Notes under the pieces: model-generated
What the model saw: the letters and a program-made list of their open reading frames with translations, nothing else
Database searches by the model: none
Told to the model about the DNA's origin: nothing
Program-made: the position numbers and the translations under genes
In this document: positions 51,783 through 62,181 of the stretch, piece by piece
Position numbering within the stretch: position 1 is the stretch's first letter
Layout of the letters: each line of letters starts with the position of its first letter
Source: Pseudomonas kribbensis
Lineage (GTDB): Bacteria > Pseudomonadota > Gammaproteobacteria > Pseudomonadales > Pseudomonadaceae
Length of the DNA: 64,000 nucleotides
Assembly (NCBI RefSeq): GCF_003352185.1
Contig: NZ_CP029608.1
Span: forward strand, 6,180,501 to 6,244,500
Reading direction: 5' to 3'

Positions 51783-54740
51783 ATGCCGCTCCCGCCTCAG
51801 CGCCTGTCGCTCGCCACCGCCCTGTTGATCGCCACCAGTGCCGCCCACGGCAAAAATGTCGTGATCGACACCGCCACCACCGCGTCACAGACATTGGGCG
51901 GCAGCGACACCCTGACGATTTCTGCGCCGGGCAGCATCACCAACAGCGGCAAGACCGTAAGCCTCAAGGACAGCACCAGCGGTGCCGGCGTGATCATCGA
52001 CAACGCCGGCAAGATCATCTCCACCGGCGGCCGGGCCATCGACAGCAGCGGCGATCTGACCCAGGCACGCAATTACGCGATCTACAACCGCAGCGGCGGA
52101 CAAATTCTCGGCTCCAACGACGCGATTCGCATCGACAGCAACTTCGTCAGCGGCAGCCTGTTGATCGACAACAGCGGCACCATTCGCTCGACCACAGGCC
52201 AGGGGCTGGACCTGGATGCGTTGCGCAGCGACGGGGTCAAAACCACCATCATCAACCGCGCCGGCGGACTGATTCGCGGCGACGCCAGCGACGGCATGAA
52301 GACCGGCGCCAACGCGACCATCAGCAACTACGGTGAGATCTCCAGCGGCGACTCGCACAACGCCGACGAGAAGTTCGACGGCATCGATATCGACAGTGCA
52401 ACCGGCGTCAACGTGACCAACTACGGCGTGATTTCCGGCGGACGCCACGGCATCACCACCGACCTCGGCGCGACGCTGGTCAACTACGGGCAGATCACCG
52501 GGCGCAACGGCTCCGGTTTCGGCTCGGACGGCGACGGCACGGTGATCAACCATGGCACCATCACCGGCGCGTATTCAGGTTTGCAGCCCAACGGCGACGG
52601 TGACGGCGTGGACATCGACAAGATCGCCCACATCGAAAACTACGGCACCATTCAGGGCGTGGGCGCGGGCGGCGTGGACAAGGGCGGTTTCGCCAACGGT
52701 AGTGAAGGCATAGCCCTGGGCGGCGGTTACATCCTCAACGCCAAAAGCGCGCTGATCAGCGGCGCCAACAGCGCGATTCTGGTGGACGACGGCAGCGGCG
52801 GTTCGGGGCTGGCAGCCACCACACTGGAGAACTACGGCACCATTCAAGGGCTCGACGGTTTCGGCGTGAGGTTCGTCGGCGAGTTCGCCGACAACGTGAT
52901 CAACGGCGGCACCATCAGCGGCAGCAACGGGCTGGCGCTGGATCTGGGCGGCGGCAACGACAGCCTGACCCTGCGCAGCGGCAGCCGGTTTATCGGCGTG
53001 GTTGATGGCGGCAGCGGTTATGACCGCGTGGTGATGGACGACGCGGCGGGCGGCAGCTTCGGTGCCAGCCGCAATTTCGAGTGGCTGGAGGTCAAGCAAG
53101 GCGCCTGGACGCTCACCGGCAGCGGCGACTTCAGCGACGGCGGTGCCGTGCGCAACGGCGCAACCCTGATCAACCAGGGCGGTATCGCCGGCAACCTGAC
53201 CGTAGACGCCGGTGGCGTGTATGCCGGCGGTGGTTCGGTGGGCAACCTCAACGTGAATGGTACGTTGCGCACTGACACCCGACTCGGTACCGCGACCATC
53301 GTGCACGACTTGAATATGGGCAGCGCATCCACCCTCGCCTACGGCGTCAATGCCGATGGCAGCAGCGCTCCCGTGCAGGTCGGCGGCACGGCCAACCTCA
53401 ACGGTGCGACGCTCGCGGTCAATCCCGGCAGCGGCACCTATCCGTGGCAGAGCCAATACACGGTGTTGCAGGCTGCGCGGATCAACGGCACGTTCGGCAC
53501 AGTCACCAGCGACTACGCCTTTCTCACCCCGACACTCGCTTACACGCCGACTCAGGTCGACCTGACCTACACCCGCAATGACGTGGCGTTCAATGAATAC
53601 GCAGCCACCGGCAACGGCAGCAACGCCGCCAACAGCCTGGCCTCGATGGGCAAGAACAACGCGCTGTACAACGCCCTGCTCAACACCACTCAAAGCAGTG
53701 CAGGCGCAGCCATCGAGCAACTGGCCGGCGCCAGCAACGCCAACCTGACCAGCGCCACCCTCGGTGCCAGCAGCCAGGTGGGCAGCAGCATGCTCTCGGC
53801 GATGCAGCAGATGGGCGGCAGTCCCGGTCTGATGGTCGGCCTCGATCAGCGTGACACACCGATCCTCGCCGCCAACGGCGTACCCTCCGAAGCGCGAAAC
53901 CTCAATGATCCGAACGCTCAAGGCCGGCTCTGGCTGCAAGCCATCGGCGGCTACGGCAAGCTCGATGGCGAACACGGCAACAGCAGTCTGGAGCAGCGCA
54001 CCAAGGGCAGTGTGCTCGGTGCCGATTGGGCGCTGAATCCACAATGGCGACTGGGCGTGCTTGGCGGTTATTCGAAGACCGATCTGGACGCTACCGGTGT
54101 CGACGGCAATGTTGAAAGCTGGCATGCCGGGGTCTACGCCCAACACCAAAACGGCCCGATCGCCCTGCGCCTGGGCGCGGCTTACAGCGGTCATCAAGGC
54201 GAGAGCAAACGCACGGTCGCGTTCAATGGTTTCAGCGATCGGCCCAAAGGCGATTACGACGCCAACAGCCAGCAGGCCTTCGCCGAACTCGGCTACGCCA
54301 TGGGCAGCGGCCGTTTAAGCGCCGAACCTTACGCCAACCTCGGTTACCAGCGTTATCACCGCGACCGCTATCAGGAAAAGGGCGGCGCGGCAGCCTTGCA
54401 GGTCGACAGCCAGACCCAGGACAACTTCAGCAGCACCGTCGGTCTTCGCCTGGCGCACCTGAACGCGCTGGAAAACGGCATGAGCCTGACCCCGCACATG
54501 GCAGCTGGCTGGAAACACACCTACGGCGATGTCAGCAGCTCGACCCGTCAGGCATTCGTCGTTGGCGGTACAGCGTTCAATGTTGATGGCAGCTCGCTGG
54601 ATCGTGACAGCCTGGTGCTGGAAGCAGGGCTGGATCTGGGCGTTTCGGCGCGGCATACGCTGGGGCTGGGCTACAGCGGCGAGATTGGCAGCAACAATCG
54701 CAATCATGGGTTGATCGGGCAGTGGCAGATGAGTTTCTGA
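51783..54740 (+). CDS. Autotransporter with beta-helix passenger and C-terminal barrel
   Basis: A type V secreted protein of 985 residues. A short signal peptide (SLATALLIATSAAHG) is followed by a repetitive, beta-helical passenger (about 24-640) with many NYGxIxG / INxGxI turns (TISNYGEISSGDSHNADEKF, NVTNYGVISGGRHGITTDLG). An autochaperone-like linker (about 640-700: AAIEQLAGASNANLTSATLG) and a beta-barrel (about 710-985: GRLWLQAIGGYGKLDGEHGN) end in NHGLIGQWQMSF with the terminal Phe needed for BAM insertion. No protease triad is obvious, so adhesion is the likely role. The next gene is a shortened relative. Confidence 0.9.
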   Translation: MPLPPQRLSLATALLIATSAAHGKNVVIDTATTASQTLGGSDTLTISAPGSITNSGKTVSLKDSTSGAGVIIDNAGKIISTGGRAIDSSGDLTQARNYAIYNRSGGQILGSNDAIRIDSNFVSGSLLIDNSGTIRSTTGQGLDLDALRSDGVKTTIINRAGGLIRGDASDGMKTGANATISNYGEISSGDSHNADEKFDGIDIDSATGVNVTNYGVISGGRHGITTDLGATLVNYGQITGRNGSGFGSDGDGTVINHGTITGAYSGLQPNGDGDGVDIDKIAHIENYGTIQGVGAGGVDKGGFANGSEGIALGGGYILNAKSALISGANSAILVDDGSGGSGLAATTLENYGTIQGLDGFGVRFVGEFADNVINGGTISGSNGLALDLGGGNDSLTLRSGSRFIGVVDGGSGYDRVVMDDAAGGSFGASRNFEWLEVKQGAWTLTGSGDFSDGGAVRNGATLINQGGIAGNLTVDAGGVYAGGGSVGNLNVNGTLRTDTRLGTATIVHDLNMGSASTLAYGVNADGSSAPVQVGGTANLNGATLAVNPGSGTYPWQSQYTVLQAARINGTFGTVTSDYAFLTPTLAYTPTQVDLTYTRNDVAFNEYAATGNGSNAANSLASMGKNNALYNALLNTTQSSAGAAIEQLAGASNANLTSATLGASSQVGSSMLSAMQQMGGSPGLMVGLDQRDTPILAANGVPSEARNLNDPNAQGRLWLQAIGGYGKLDGEHGNSSLEQRTKGSVLGADWALNPQWRLGVLGGYSKTDLDATGVDGNVESWHAGVYAQHQNGPIALRLGAAYSGHQGESKRTVAFNGFSDRPKGDYDANSQQAFAELGYAMGSGRLSAEPYANLGYQRYHRDRYQEKGGAAALQVDSQTQDNFSSTVGLRLAHLNALENGMSLTPHMAAGWKHTYGDVSSSTRQAFVVGGTAFNVDGSSLDRDSLVLEAGLDLGVSARHTLGLGYSGEIGSNNRNHGLIGQWQMSF

Positions 54741-54941
54741 GGTTTCGCCAATCGATACTTCAGCGGGTGTTGTAGGCAAAGGCGTCTGATCGATCGGGTA
54801 ATCGTGGCGAGTTCATGACTCGCCATTGATCGAGCTACAAAAGCAGGCGGTATCACCTGCGCCCGGTTCGGAATTGCCCGGCATCGGCGCACAGGCATCG
54901 ACTTTTACAGTTTGGCCTCACCCTTCAAGAGGCCGAACTGA

Positions 54942-56408
54942 ATGCCCATTCAATGCAAATACAAGCTCCAACACCTTGTCCTGGCGGTTGCACTGGCGGT
55001 CGGTTGCGTGGAATTTTCTCTGGCAGAGCAGTCGGAGCTCGACGCGCCCGTCATGGACGAAGTGAAACCCAAGCCACCGCGTAAGAAGAAAGAGAAACCT
55101 GCTCCGCCCAGCCTCGCTCCAGAGCCACTACTTGAAGAAAGTATCGCTCCGACGCCAGAACCATTTCCGGTCAGCACTGAGACTCCAGCGGCCCCCCTTC
55201 CTGCACCCGATGACATTCCCACCGAGAAAGTCGCCACGACAGAGAGCGGCAGCGCACTCGAAGAAAGCATCGAAAGACCAGCGCCCTTACCGGAACCGGT
55301 TCTGACCGAAACGTCCGCAGCTCAACAAACCCAAGTGATTGACCAGCCACCGTCAACGAATGCCTCTCCATCCGCCGGCAATGCAGCCATCGAGGCTGTG
55401 CTCGCTGCCGACGAAACCACCGCCGCCCTCGCCTACGATCAACTCGCTGGTGGCAGTAACGCCAACCTCGCCAAGGCAACCTTGAGCAGTGTCACGCCGG
55501 TCAGCGCCAGCCTGCTTTCTGCCATGCACCAACTCGACAATATCCACGACACCCAACGGGACACACCACGCCATGCGTCCGGTAATGCGGACACCGGCAG
55601 GGTCTGGCTGCAAGCCATCGGCCATGGCGGCAAACTGGATCGCGATGTGGAACCCATGCAGCACTCCACCAAAGGATTGCTGTTGGGTACGGACTGGCGC
55701 GTTACCGAGGAATGGCGCGTGGGCTTGATGGGGGGCACCTCCGACACGCGTATGGACAGCAAGGAGCTGGACGGCGATCTCGACAGTTGGCACGTCGGCG
55801 CCTACGCCTTGCGCCAGACCGGCCCGCTGTCACTTCGGTTAGGCGCAGCCTGGAGCAACCATGAAGGCAGTACCCGCCGCGAAGTCGCGTTCGGCCGCTT
55901 CCATGACCGGCTCAAAGGCAACTACCACGCCAGCACCCGGCAAGTGTTCATCGAGTCGGGGTACAACCTTGGTAGGGCCAGCGTCAGCATCGAGCCATTT
56001 GCCGGAATCGGCTACGAGCGCTACCAGCGTGACGGCTACACCGAGAAAGGCGGGGATGCAGCGCTCAAGGTTCATGCTCAATCCCAGGGCAACTTCAACA
56101 CCACTGTCGGCTTGCGCATGGCGAAAGTCAGCACGCTGGATAACGGCATGCGCCTCACGCCACGATTCAGCGCGGGGTGGAAACACATTTACGGCGAAAC
56201 CTACACCAGCACCCGCCAACGGCTGGCCAAGGGCGGCCACGACTACACCGTTTACGGTGCCGAACTGGATCGAAACAGCCTGAAACTCGACACCGGGCTG
56301 GATCTGGCTATCTCGAACAGCCACACATTGGGTGTTGGTCTGGCCGGGGAGATCGGCTCGGACAGCCGCAACCATGGCGTATCGGGTCAGTGGCGAATGG
56401 CGTTCTGA
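54942..56408 (+). CDS. Autotransporter-type barrel with proline-rich stub instead of passenger
   Basis: A 488-residue outer-membrane barrel protein. The signal peptide (HLVLAVALAVGCVEFSLA) precedes a charged Pro/Glu/Lys-rich segment (about 30-130: KPKPPRKKKEKPAPPSLAPE, with LEESIAP and LEESIERP as an internal repeat). A linker AYDQLAGGSNANLAKATLSS parallels the upstream autotransporter, and a barrel (about 218-488: GRVWLQAIGHGGKLDRDVEP) ends in NHGVSGQWRMAF. It lacks the beta-helix passenger. It looks like a duplicate of the upstream gene with the passenger replaced. The 201-base gap between them holds a GGCGAGT/ACTCGCC hairpin without T-run. The role is unknown. Confidence 0.82.
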   Translation: MPIQCKYKLQHLVLAVALAVGCVEFSLAEQSELDAPVMDEVKPKPPRKKKEKPAPPSLAPEPLLEESIAPTPEPFPVSTETPAAPLPAPDDIPTEKVATTESGSALEESIERPAPLPEPVLTETSAAQQTQVIDQPPSTNASPSAGNAAIEAVLAADETTAALAYDQLAGGSNANLAKATLSSVTPVSASLLSAMHQLDNIHDTQRDTPRHASGNADTGRVWLQAIGHGGKLDRDVEPMQHSTKGLLLGTDWRVTEEWRVGLMGGTSDTRMDSKELDGDLDSWHVGAYALRQTGPLSLRLGAAWSNHEGSTRREVAFGRFHDRLKGNYHASTRQVFIESGYNLGRASVSIEPFAGIGYERYQRDGYTEKGGDAALKVHAQSQGNFNTTVGLRMAKVSTLDNGMRLTPRFSAGWKHIYGETYTSTRQRLAKGGHDYTVYGAELDRNSLKLDTGLDLAISNSHTLGVGLAGEIGSDSRNHGVSGQWRMAF

Positions 56409-56453
56409 GTCCGGACGGGTTGCTGCCGCACGTTGCGGCAGCACTTTGAAAGC

Positions 56454-56480
56454 AAAAAAAAGGGGAGCACATGCCCCCCC
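56454..56480 (-). terminator. Rho-independent terminator of the pyc operon
   Basis: On the leftward strand a GGGG-G-GCA stem pairs with TGC-T-CCCC (56462-56480), followed by eight T (56454-56461). It lies just past the pycB stop. Confidence 0.8.
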
Positions 56481-56512
56481 GAGGTTTAAAGCGTTGTATC
56501 GAGGCCGTTATC

Positions 56513-58321
56513 TCAGCCTTCGATCTCGATCAGGATTTCGCCCGGGTTCACCCGGTCGCCCTTGGCAACGTGGATGGCGGTGACCTTGCCGGCAACGGCA
56601 GCCTGGACTTCGGTTTCCATCTTCATCGCTTCGGTGATCAGCACAGCCTGGCCAGCCTTGACGGTGTCGCCCTCCTTGACCAGCACATCGACGATGTTGC
56701 CCGGCATGGTGGTGCTGACGTGGCCCGGAGCCGAAGCCTGCTTGCGCTTGCTGCTTCCGCCACCGACGAATTCGTTGAGCGGCTCGAACACCACTTCTTC
56801 CGGCATGCCGTCGATGGACAGGTAGAAGTGACGCTTGCCTTCGGCCTTGACGCCGACACCGGTGATGTCCACGCGGTAGGTTTCGCCGTGAACGTCGATG
56901 ACGAACTCGGTCGGTACGCCTTCGCCGCCGGCCGAAGCCACCTTGCCCGCTTCCGGGATCGGCAGCAGCACTTCCGGGGTGAGGGTGCCGGCGGCACGCT
57001 CTTCGAGGAACTTGCGACCGATGTCCGGGAACATGGCGAAGGTCAGCACGTCTTCTTCAGACTTGGCCAACGCGCCGATGTCGGCACGCAGCTTGGTCAT
57101 TTCCGGCTTGAGCAGGTCGGCCGGGCGGACATCGATGACTTCTTCGCTACCGATGGCCTGGCGACGCAGCTTCTCGTTCACGGTGCCCGGCGCCTTGCCG
57201 TAGCCACCTTGCAGGTAGAGCTTCACCTCGTTGGTGATGGTCTTGTAACGCTCGCCAGCCAGCACGTTGAAGAACGCCTGAGTGCCGACAATCTGCGATG
57301 TCGGGGTTACCAGCGGCGGGAAGCCGAGGTCTTCGCGCACGCGCGGGATTTCCGCCAGCACTTCGTTCATGCGATTCAGAGCGCCCTGCTCTTTCAACTG
57401 GTTGGCCAGGTTGGAAATCATCCCGCCCGGTACCTGGTTGACTTGAACGCGGGTGTCGACGGCGGTGAATTCGCTTTCGAACTGGTGGTACTTCTTGCGC
57501 ACGGCGTAGAAGTACAGGCCGATTTCCTGCAACAGCTCCAGGTTCAGACCGGTGTCGAACTCACTGCCCTTGAGAGCTGCAACCATCGACTCGGTGCCCG
57601 GATGGCTGGTGCCCCAAGCGAAGCTGGAGATGGCGGTATCGATATGGTCGGCACCGTTCTCGATGGCCTTCAACTGGCACATCGCGGCCAGACCGGCGGT
57701 GTCGTGGGAGTGGATGAACACCGGCAGCGATTGCTCGGCTTTCAATGCTTTGACCAGCTCGCCCGTCGCATACGGGGTCAGCAGGCCGGCCATGTCCTTG
57801 ATCGCCACCGAGTCGCAACCCATGGCTTCCATTTGTTTGGCCTGGGCCACGAATGCGTCAATGGTGTGCACCGGGCTGGTGGTGTAGGCGATGGTGCCCT
57901 GGGCATGTTTGCCGGCAGCCTTTACCGCTTCGATGGCCACACGCAGGTTACGCACGTCGTTCATCGCGTCGAAGATACGGAACACGTCGATGCCGTTGAC
58001 CGCAGCCTTGGCGACGAACGCCTTGACCACGTCATCGCTGTAGTGGCGATAGCCCAGCAGGTTCTGCCCGCGCAGGAGCATTTGCAGACGGGTGTTGGGC
58101 AGCGCAGCGCGCAGTTGGCGCAGGCGCTCCCACGGGTCTTCTTTCAGGAAGCGTACGCAGGCGTCGAACGTCGCGCCGCCCCAGACTTCCAGCGACCAGT
58201 AGCCGACCTTGTCCAGCTTGTCGCAGATCGGCAGCATGTCTTCGGTGCGCATGCGGGTGGCGAGCAGCGATTGGTGGGCATCGCGCAGGATGGTGTCGGT
58301 TACGAAAATCTTTTTAGTCAT
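56513..58321 (-). CDS. pycB: Pyruvate carboxylase subunit B (carboxyltransferase plus biotin carrier)
   Basis: Transfers the carboxyl group from carboxybiotin to pyruvate, making oxaloacetate. The 602-residue protein has an HMGL-like TIM barrel with FVTDTILRDAHQSLLATRMR (metal-site region), the conserved LLRGQNLLGYRHYSDDVVKA, and FIHSHDTAGLAAMCQLKAIE. A C-terminal biotinyl domain with the biotinylated Lys in ITEAMKMETEVQAAV follows. It forms the two-subunit enzyme typical of Pseudomonas with PycA, whose stop lies 11 bases upstream. Similarity to OadA is expected, but the neighbouring PycA and PycR support pyruvate carboxylase. Confidence 0.95.
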   Translation of the reverse strand: MTKKIFVTDTILRDAHQSLLATRMRTEDMLPICDKLDKVGYWSLEVWGGATFDACVRFLKEDPWERLRQLRAALPNTRLQMLLRGQNLLGYRHYSDDVVKAFVAKAAVNGIDVFRIFDAMNDVRNLRVAIEAVKAAGKHAQGTIAYTTSPVHTIDAFVAQAKQMEAMGCDSVAIKDMAGLLTPYATGELVKALKAEQSLPVFIHSHDTAGLAAMCQLKAIENGADHIDTAISSFAWGTSHPGTESMVAALKGSEFDTGLNLELLQEIGLYFYAVRKKYHQFESEFTAVDTRVQVNQVPGGMISNLANQLKEQGALNRMNEVLAEIPRVREDLGFPPLVTPTSQIVGTQAFFNVLAGERYKTITNEVKLYLQGGYGKAPGTVNEKLRRQAIGSEEVIDVRPADLLKPEMTKLRADIGALAKSEEDVLTFAMFPDIGRKFLEERAAGTLTPEVLLPIPEAGKVASAGGEGVPTEFVIDVHGETYRVDITGVGVKAEGKRHFYLSIDGMPEEVVFEPLNEFVGGGSSKRKQASAPGHVSTTMPGNIVDVLVKEGDTVKAGQAVLITEAMKMETEVQAAVAGKVTAIHVAKGDRVNPGEILIEIEG

Positions 58322-58332
58322 TGTTCTATTCC

Positions 58333-59748
<1,416 letters not shown>

Positions 59749-59886
59749 TTGGAGGTTCCCTTGAGCCGGTGGTACCCACGACCTGCTAGACCCAGGTCGA
59801 CGCGTGACCAAATGTTTCAATCTGGTCGCGGCTTCACACTAGCGCTCACAAGGGATTAACAAAAATGAATAAAAATTGGGTCAGGC

Positions 59887-59902
59887 ATAAGTAAAGACTT
59901 AT
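59887..59902. promoter_or_regulatory. Inverted repeat in the pycA-pycR promoter region
   Basis: ATAAGT-AAAG-ACTTAT is a perfect inverted repeat in the divergent gap, 38 bases before pycR. It is a candidate binding site for the LysR-type PycR controlling both directions. Confidence 0.55.
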
Positions 59903-59939
59903 AGTCGTTGCACCAGCCAGCGGCCAGAGTCGGTAGAAA

Positions 59940-60902
59940 ATGCGTAAGTCCTTGATGCGTATGACATTGCGTCAATTGCAGATCTTCAATGAAGTGTGTG
60001 ATTTACGTTCCTACAGCCGCGCAGCCGAGGAAATGTCTCTCACACAACCGGCCGTCAGCCTACAGATTCGTCAGCTTGAAGAGCTGATCGGGCAGCCGCT
60101 GTTCGATTACGTCGGCAAAAAACTCTACATGACCGAGGCCGCCGAAGCACTCCAGCGTGCCAGTCGCGACATCTTTGGCCGCCTTGAAAACCTCGACATG
60201 CAGCTGTCGGACATGCAGGGCTCGCTGCAGGGCCAGTTGAAACTGGCGGTGGAATCCAGCGCCAAATACTTCGTGCCGCACTTGTTTGCAGCCTTCAAGC
60301 GCCAGCATCCGGAAGTGAATCTGCAACTGACGGTGGTCAACCGCGGCCAGGTAATTCGCCGGCTCTCGGACAACCGCGACGACCTGGTGATCATGTCGAT
60401 GGTCCCCCAGGACATGGGCCTGGAGTTCCTCCCCTTCCTCAACAACCCGATCGTGGCAACCGCCCGACCGGACCATCCGCTGGCACACATGGGCCCGCTG
60501 CGCCTGCAGGACCTTGAGCCTTACACACTGCTGATTCGCGAGCCCGGCTCGGGAACGCGACTGGCCTGTGAAGAGTATTTCAAAGAGAAACGCGTGCACT
60601 TCACGCAGACTCAAGAAGTGGCGTCGGCTGAAGCTCAGCGCGAATGCGTTTTGGCGGGTCTGGGCGTAGCACTGTTGACGCGCCACGCCCTGAACCTGGA
60701 GCTGGCGACCGGCGGCCTGGTGGAGCTGCCGGTCGAAGAGTTGCCGCTGTTTCGCAGCTGGTGCCTGGTGCAGGCCAAAGCCAAACGCCTGTCACCGGTG
60801 GCGCACGCCTTCCTGGCGTTTATCCGCAGCGAACGGGTGCAGATCAGCGCGCTGGTTGAGCGCTTCGACGGGAAGCTGCGGGAGCTGCCTGCCAGTAGTT
60901 GA
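59940..60902 (+). CDS. pycR: LysR-family regulator of pyruvate carboxylase (PycR-like)
   Basis: A 320-residue LysR activator divergent from pycAB. The N-terminal helix-turn-helix is at about 8-65 (MTLRQLQIFNEVCDLRSYSR, MSLTQPAVSLQIRQLEELIG). A type-2 periplasmic-binding-like domain follows (GQLKLAVESSAKYFVPHLFA, VLAGLGVALLTRHALN). In P. aeruginosa the LysR gene in this position is PycR, known to affect pycAB and virulence. Its 3' end overlaps a small gene on the other strand by 59 bases. Confidence 0.9.
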   Translation: MRKSLMRMTLRQLQIFNEVCDLRSYSRAAEEMSLTQPAVSLQIRQLEELIGQPLFDYVGKKLYMTEAAEALQRASRDIFGRLENLDMQLSDMQGSLQGQLKLAVESSAKYFVPHLFAAFKRQHPEVNLQLTVVNRGQVIRRLSDNRDDLVIMSMVPQDMGLEFLPFLNNPIVATARPDHPLAHMGPLRLQDLEPYTLLIREPGSGTRLACEEYFKEKRVHFTQTQEVASAEAQRECVLAGLGVALLTRHALNLELATGGLVELPVEELPLFRSWCLVQAKAKRLSPVAHAFLAFIRSERVQISALVERFDGKLRELPASS

Positions 60903-61056
60903 GTTCGATATCCTCGGGAAAATCGCTGATTTCGGTCTGAAGCTGACGAAGTTCGAAGCGATCTTCGATGGCGCGGCGGAATTCCATGCGGCGCTGGTCT
61001 TCCTGCTGACGACGGGTTTTCGCGGCGCTGTTGCGTTCTTCGTAAGGCTGAGCCAT
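60844..61056 (-). CDS. Small conserved protein (PA3496-family-like), convergent with pycR
   Basis: A 70-residue hydrophilic, highly charged protein: MAQPYEERNSAAKTRRQQED then QRRMEFRRAIEDRFELRQLQ. The KTRRQQEDQRRMEFRRAIED core recalls the small PA3496 family, described as putative envelope-integrity proteins. A GGGAGA ribosome site precedes the ATG at 61056. The last 59 bases of its coding frame lie antisense to the 3' end of pycR. The family call is by recollection of the motif. Confidence 0.65.
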   Translation of the reverse strand: MAQPYEERNSAAKTRRQQEDQRRMEFRRAIEDRFELRQLQTEISDFPEDIELNYWQAAPAASRRSAQPAR

Positions 61057-61164
61057 TTCGAGTCTCCCAAGGCGAGTACGGGAGTTTCACGATAGGCGCG
61101 GGCGATGACGGTTTGGCTTCGCCGGGGTTACAGGCAGATGAAGATTGCCTTCACCCCATGACTT

Positions 61165-62031
61165 TCAGTCATCCAGCGCTTTCACCGACTTGGGCGACAG
61201 CCGCAAGCTGCGCAGACTGCGCTTGACGCTCTTGAGGTGGTTGACCAGGCTCGGCCCGCGCGCCATGGCCACGCCCATGGCCAGCACGTCGATCACCACC
61301 AGGTGGGCGATGCGCGAGGTCAGCGGCGTGTAGATTTCGGTGTCTTCGTGCACGTCGATCGCCAGGTTGACGGTCGACAGCTCGGCCAAAGGCGTCTGGC
61401 TCGGGCACAAGGTGATCAGCGACGCACCGCTCTCGCGGACCAGGTTGGCAGTGATCAGCAAGTCCTTGGAGCGACCGGACTGGGAAATGCAGATCGCCAC
61501 GTCGGTCGGCTTCAGGGTCACCGCCGACATCGCCTGCATGTGCGGGTCGGAATAGGCCGCCGCCGTCAGCAGCAGACGGAAGAACTTGTGCTGCGCATCC
61601 GCTGCCACAGCGCCCGAGGCGCCAAAACCGTAGAACTCGACTCGCTGGGCCTGGGACATCAGCGTCACCGCTCGCTGCAACTCCAGCGGATCGAGCTTCT
61701 CGCGAACCTCCATCAGGGTGTGCAGGGTGGTGTCGAAAATCTTCAGACTGTAGTCGGCGACCGAGTCGTCTTCATGGATCGCGAACTGACCGAAACTGGC
61801 GCCGGCCGCGAGGCTCTGCGCGAGCTTGAGTTTCAGATCCTGAAAACCGGAACAGCCGATGGCACGGCAGAAGCGCACGATGGTCGGCTCGCTGATGCCG
61901 ACGCTGTGGGCCAGATCGGCCATGGAACTGTGCATCACTGCCGCAGGGTCAAGCAGCACGTGGTCGGCGACCTTGAGCTCCGACTTGCGTAACAGGTGAC
62001 GTGACTGGGCGATGTGTTGCAGCAGATTCAA
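61165..62031 (-). CDS. RpiR/HexR-family transcriptional regulator
   Basis: A 288-residue sugar-phosphate-responsive regulator. The N-terminal RpiR helix-turn-helix is at about 1-75 (LRKSELKVADHVLLDPAAVM, HSSMADLAHSVGISEPTIVR, FCRAIGCSGFQDLKLKLAQS). A SIS domain spans about 125-260 (VEFYGFGASGAVAADAQHKF, ICISQSGRSKDLLITANLVR). HexR proteins repress Entner-Doudoroff and zwf-type genes and release DNA on binding KDPG. In P. aeruginosa this second RpiR paralogue sits here upstream of a zwf-like gene; that neighbour is not seen in the window. The start is TTG at 62031, with only a weak ribosome site. Confidence 0.85.
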   Translation of the reverse strand: MNLLQHIAQSRHLLRKSELKVADHVLLDPAAVMHSSMADLAHSVGISEPTIVRFCRAIGCSGFQDLKLKLAQSLAAGASFGQFAIHEDDSVADYSLKIFDTTLHTLMEVREKLDPLELQRAVTLMSQAQRVEFYGFGASGAVAADAQHKFFRLLLTAAAYSDPHMQAMSAVTLKPTDVAICISQSGRSKDLLITANLVRESGASLITLCPSQTPLAELSTVNLAIDVHEDTEIYTPLTSRIAHLVVIDVLAMGVAMARGPSLVNHLKSVKRSLRSLRLSPKSVKALDD

Positions 62032-62092
62032 GGGGCTGGACTCTTGTTATGGAAAGATGTGCTTTGGCCAGATGCCGGGGATGTAGCAAGCT

Positions 62093-62107
62093 TGTAGTTA
62101 TACTACA
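62093..62107. promoter_or_regulatory. Perfect palindromic operator upstream of the RpiR gene
   Basis: TGTAG-TTATA-CTACA lies 62 bases before the start. Arms and AT-rich centre fit an RpiR/HexR-type operator, suggesting autoregulation. Confidence 0.7.
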
Positions 62108-62181
62108 TGAATTGGCTTTTTGCCTGCTCAATGCGTAACTGGATCGCCCCGGATCAGGCGACATGCACTGCATGTAGCCCT

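Noticed and set aside
52575..54197. A 540-codon leftward open frame antisense to the autotransporter
   Set aside because: It mirrors the repetitive passenger codons and has no motif or ribosome site; the rightward frame has signal peptide and barrel.
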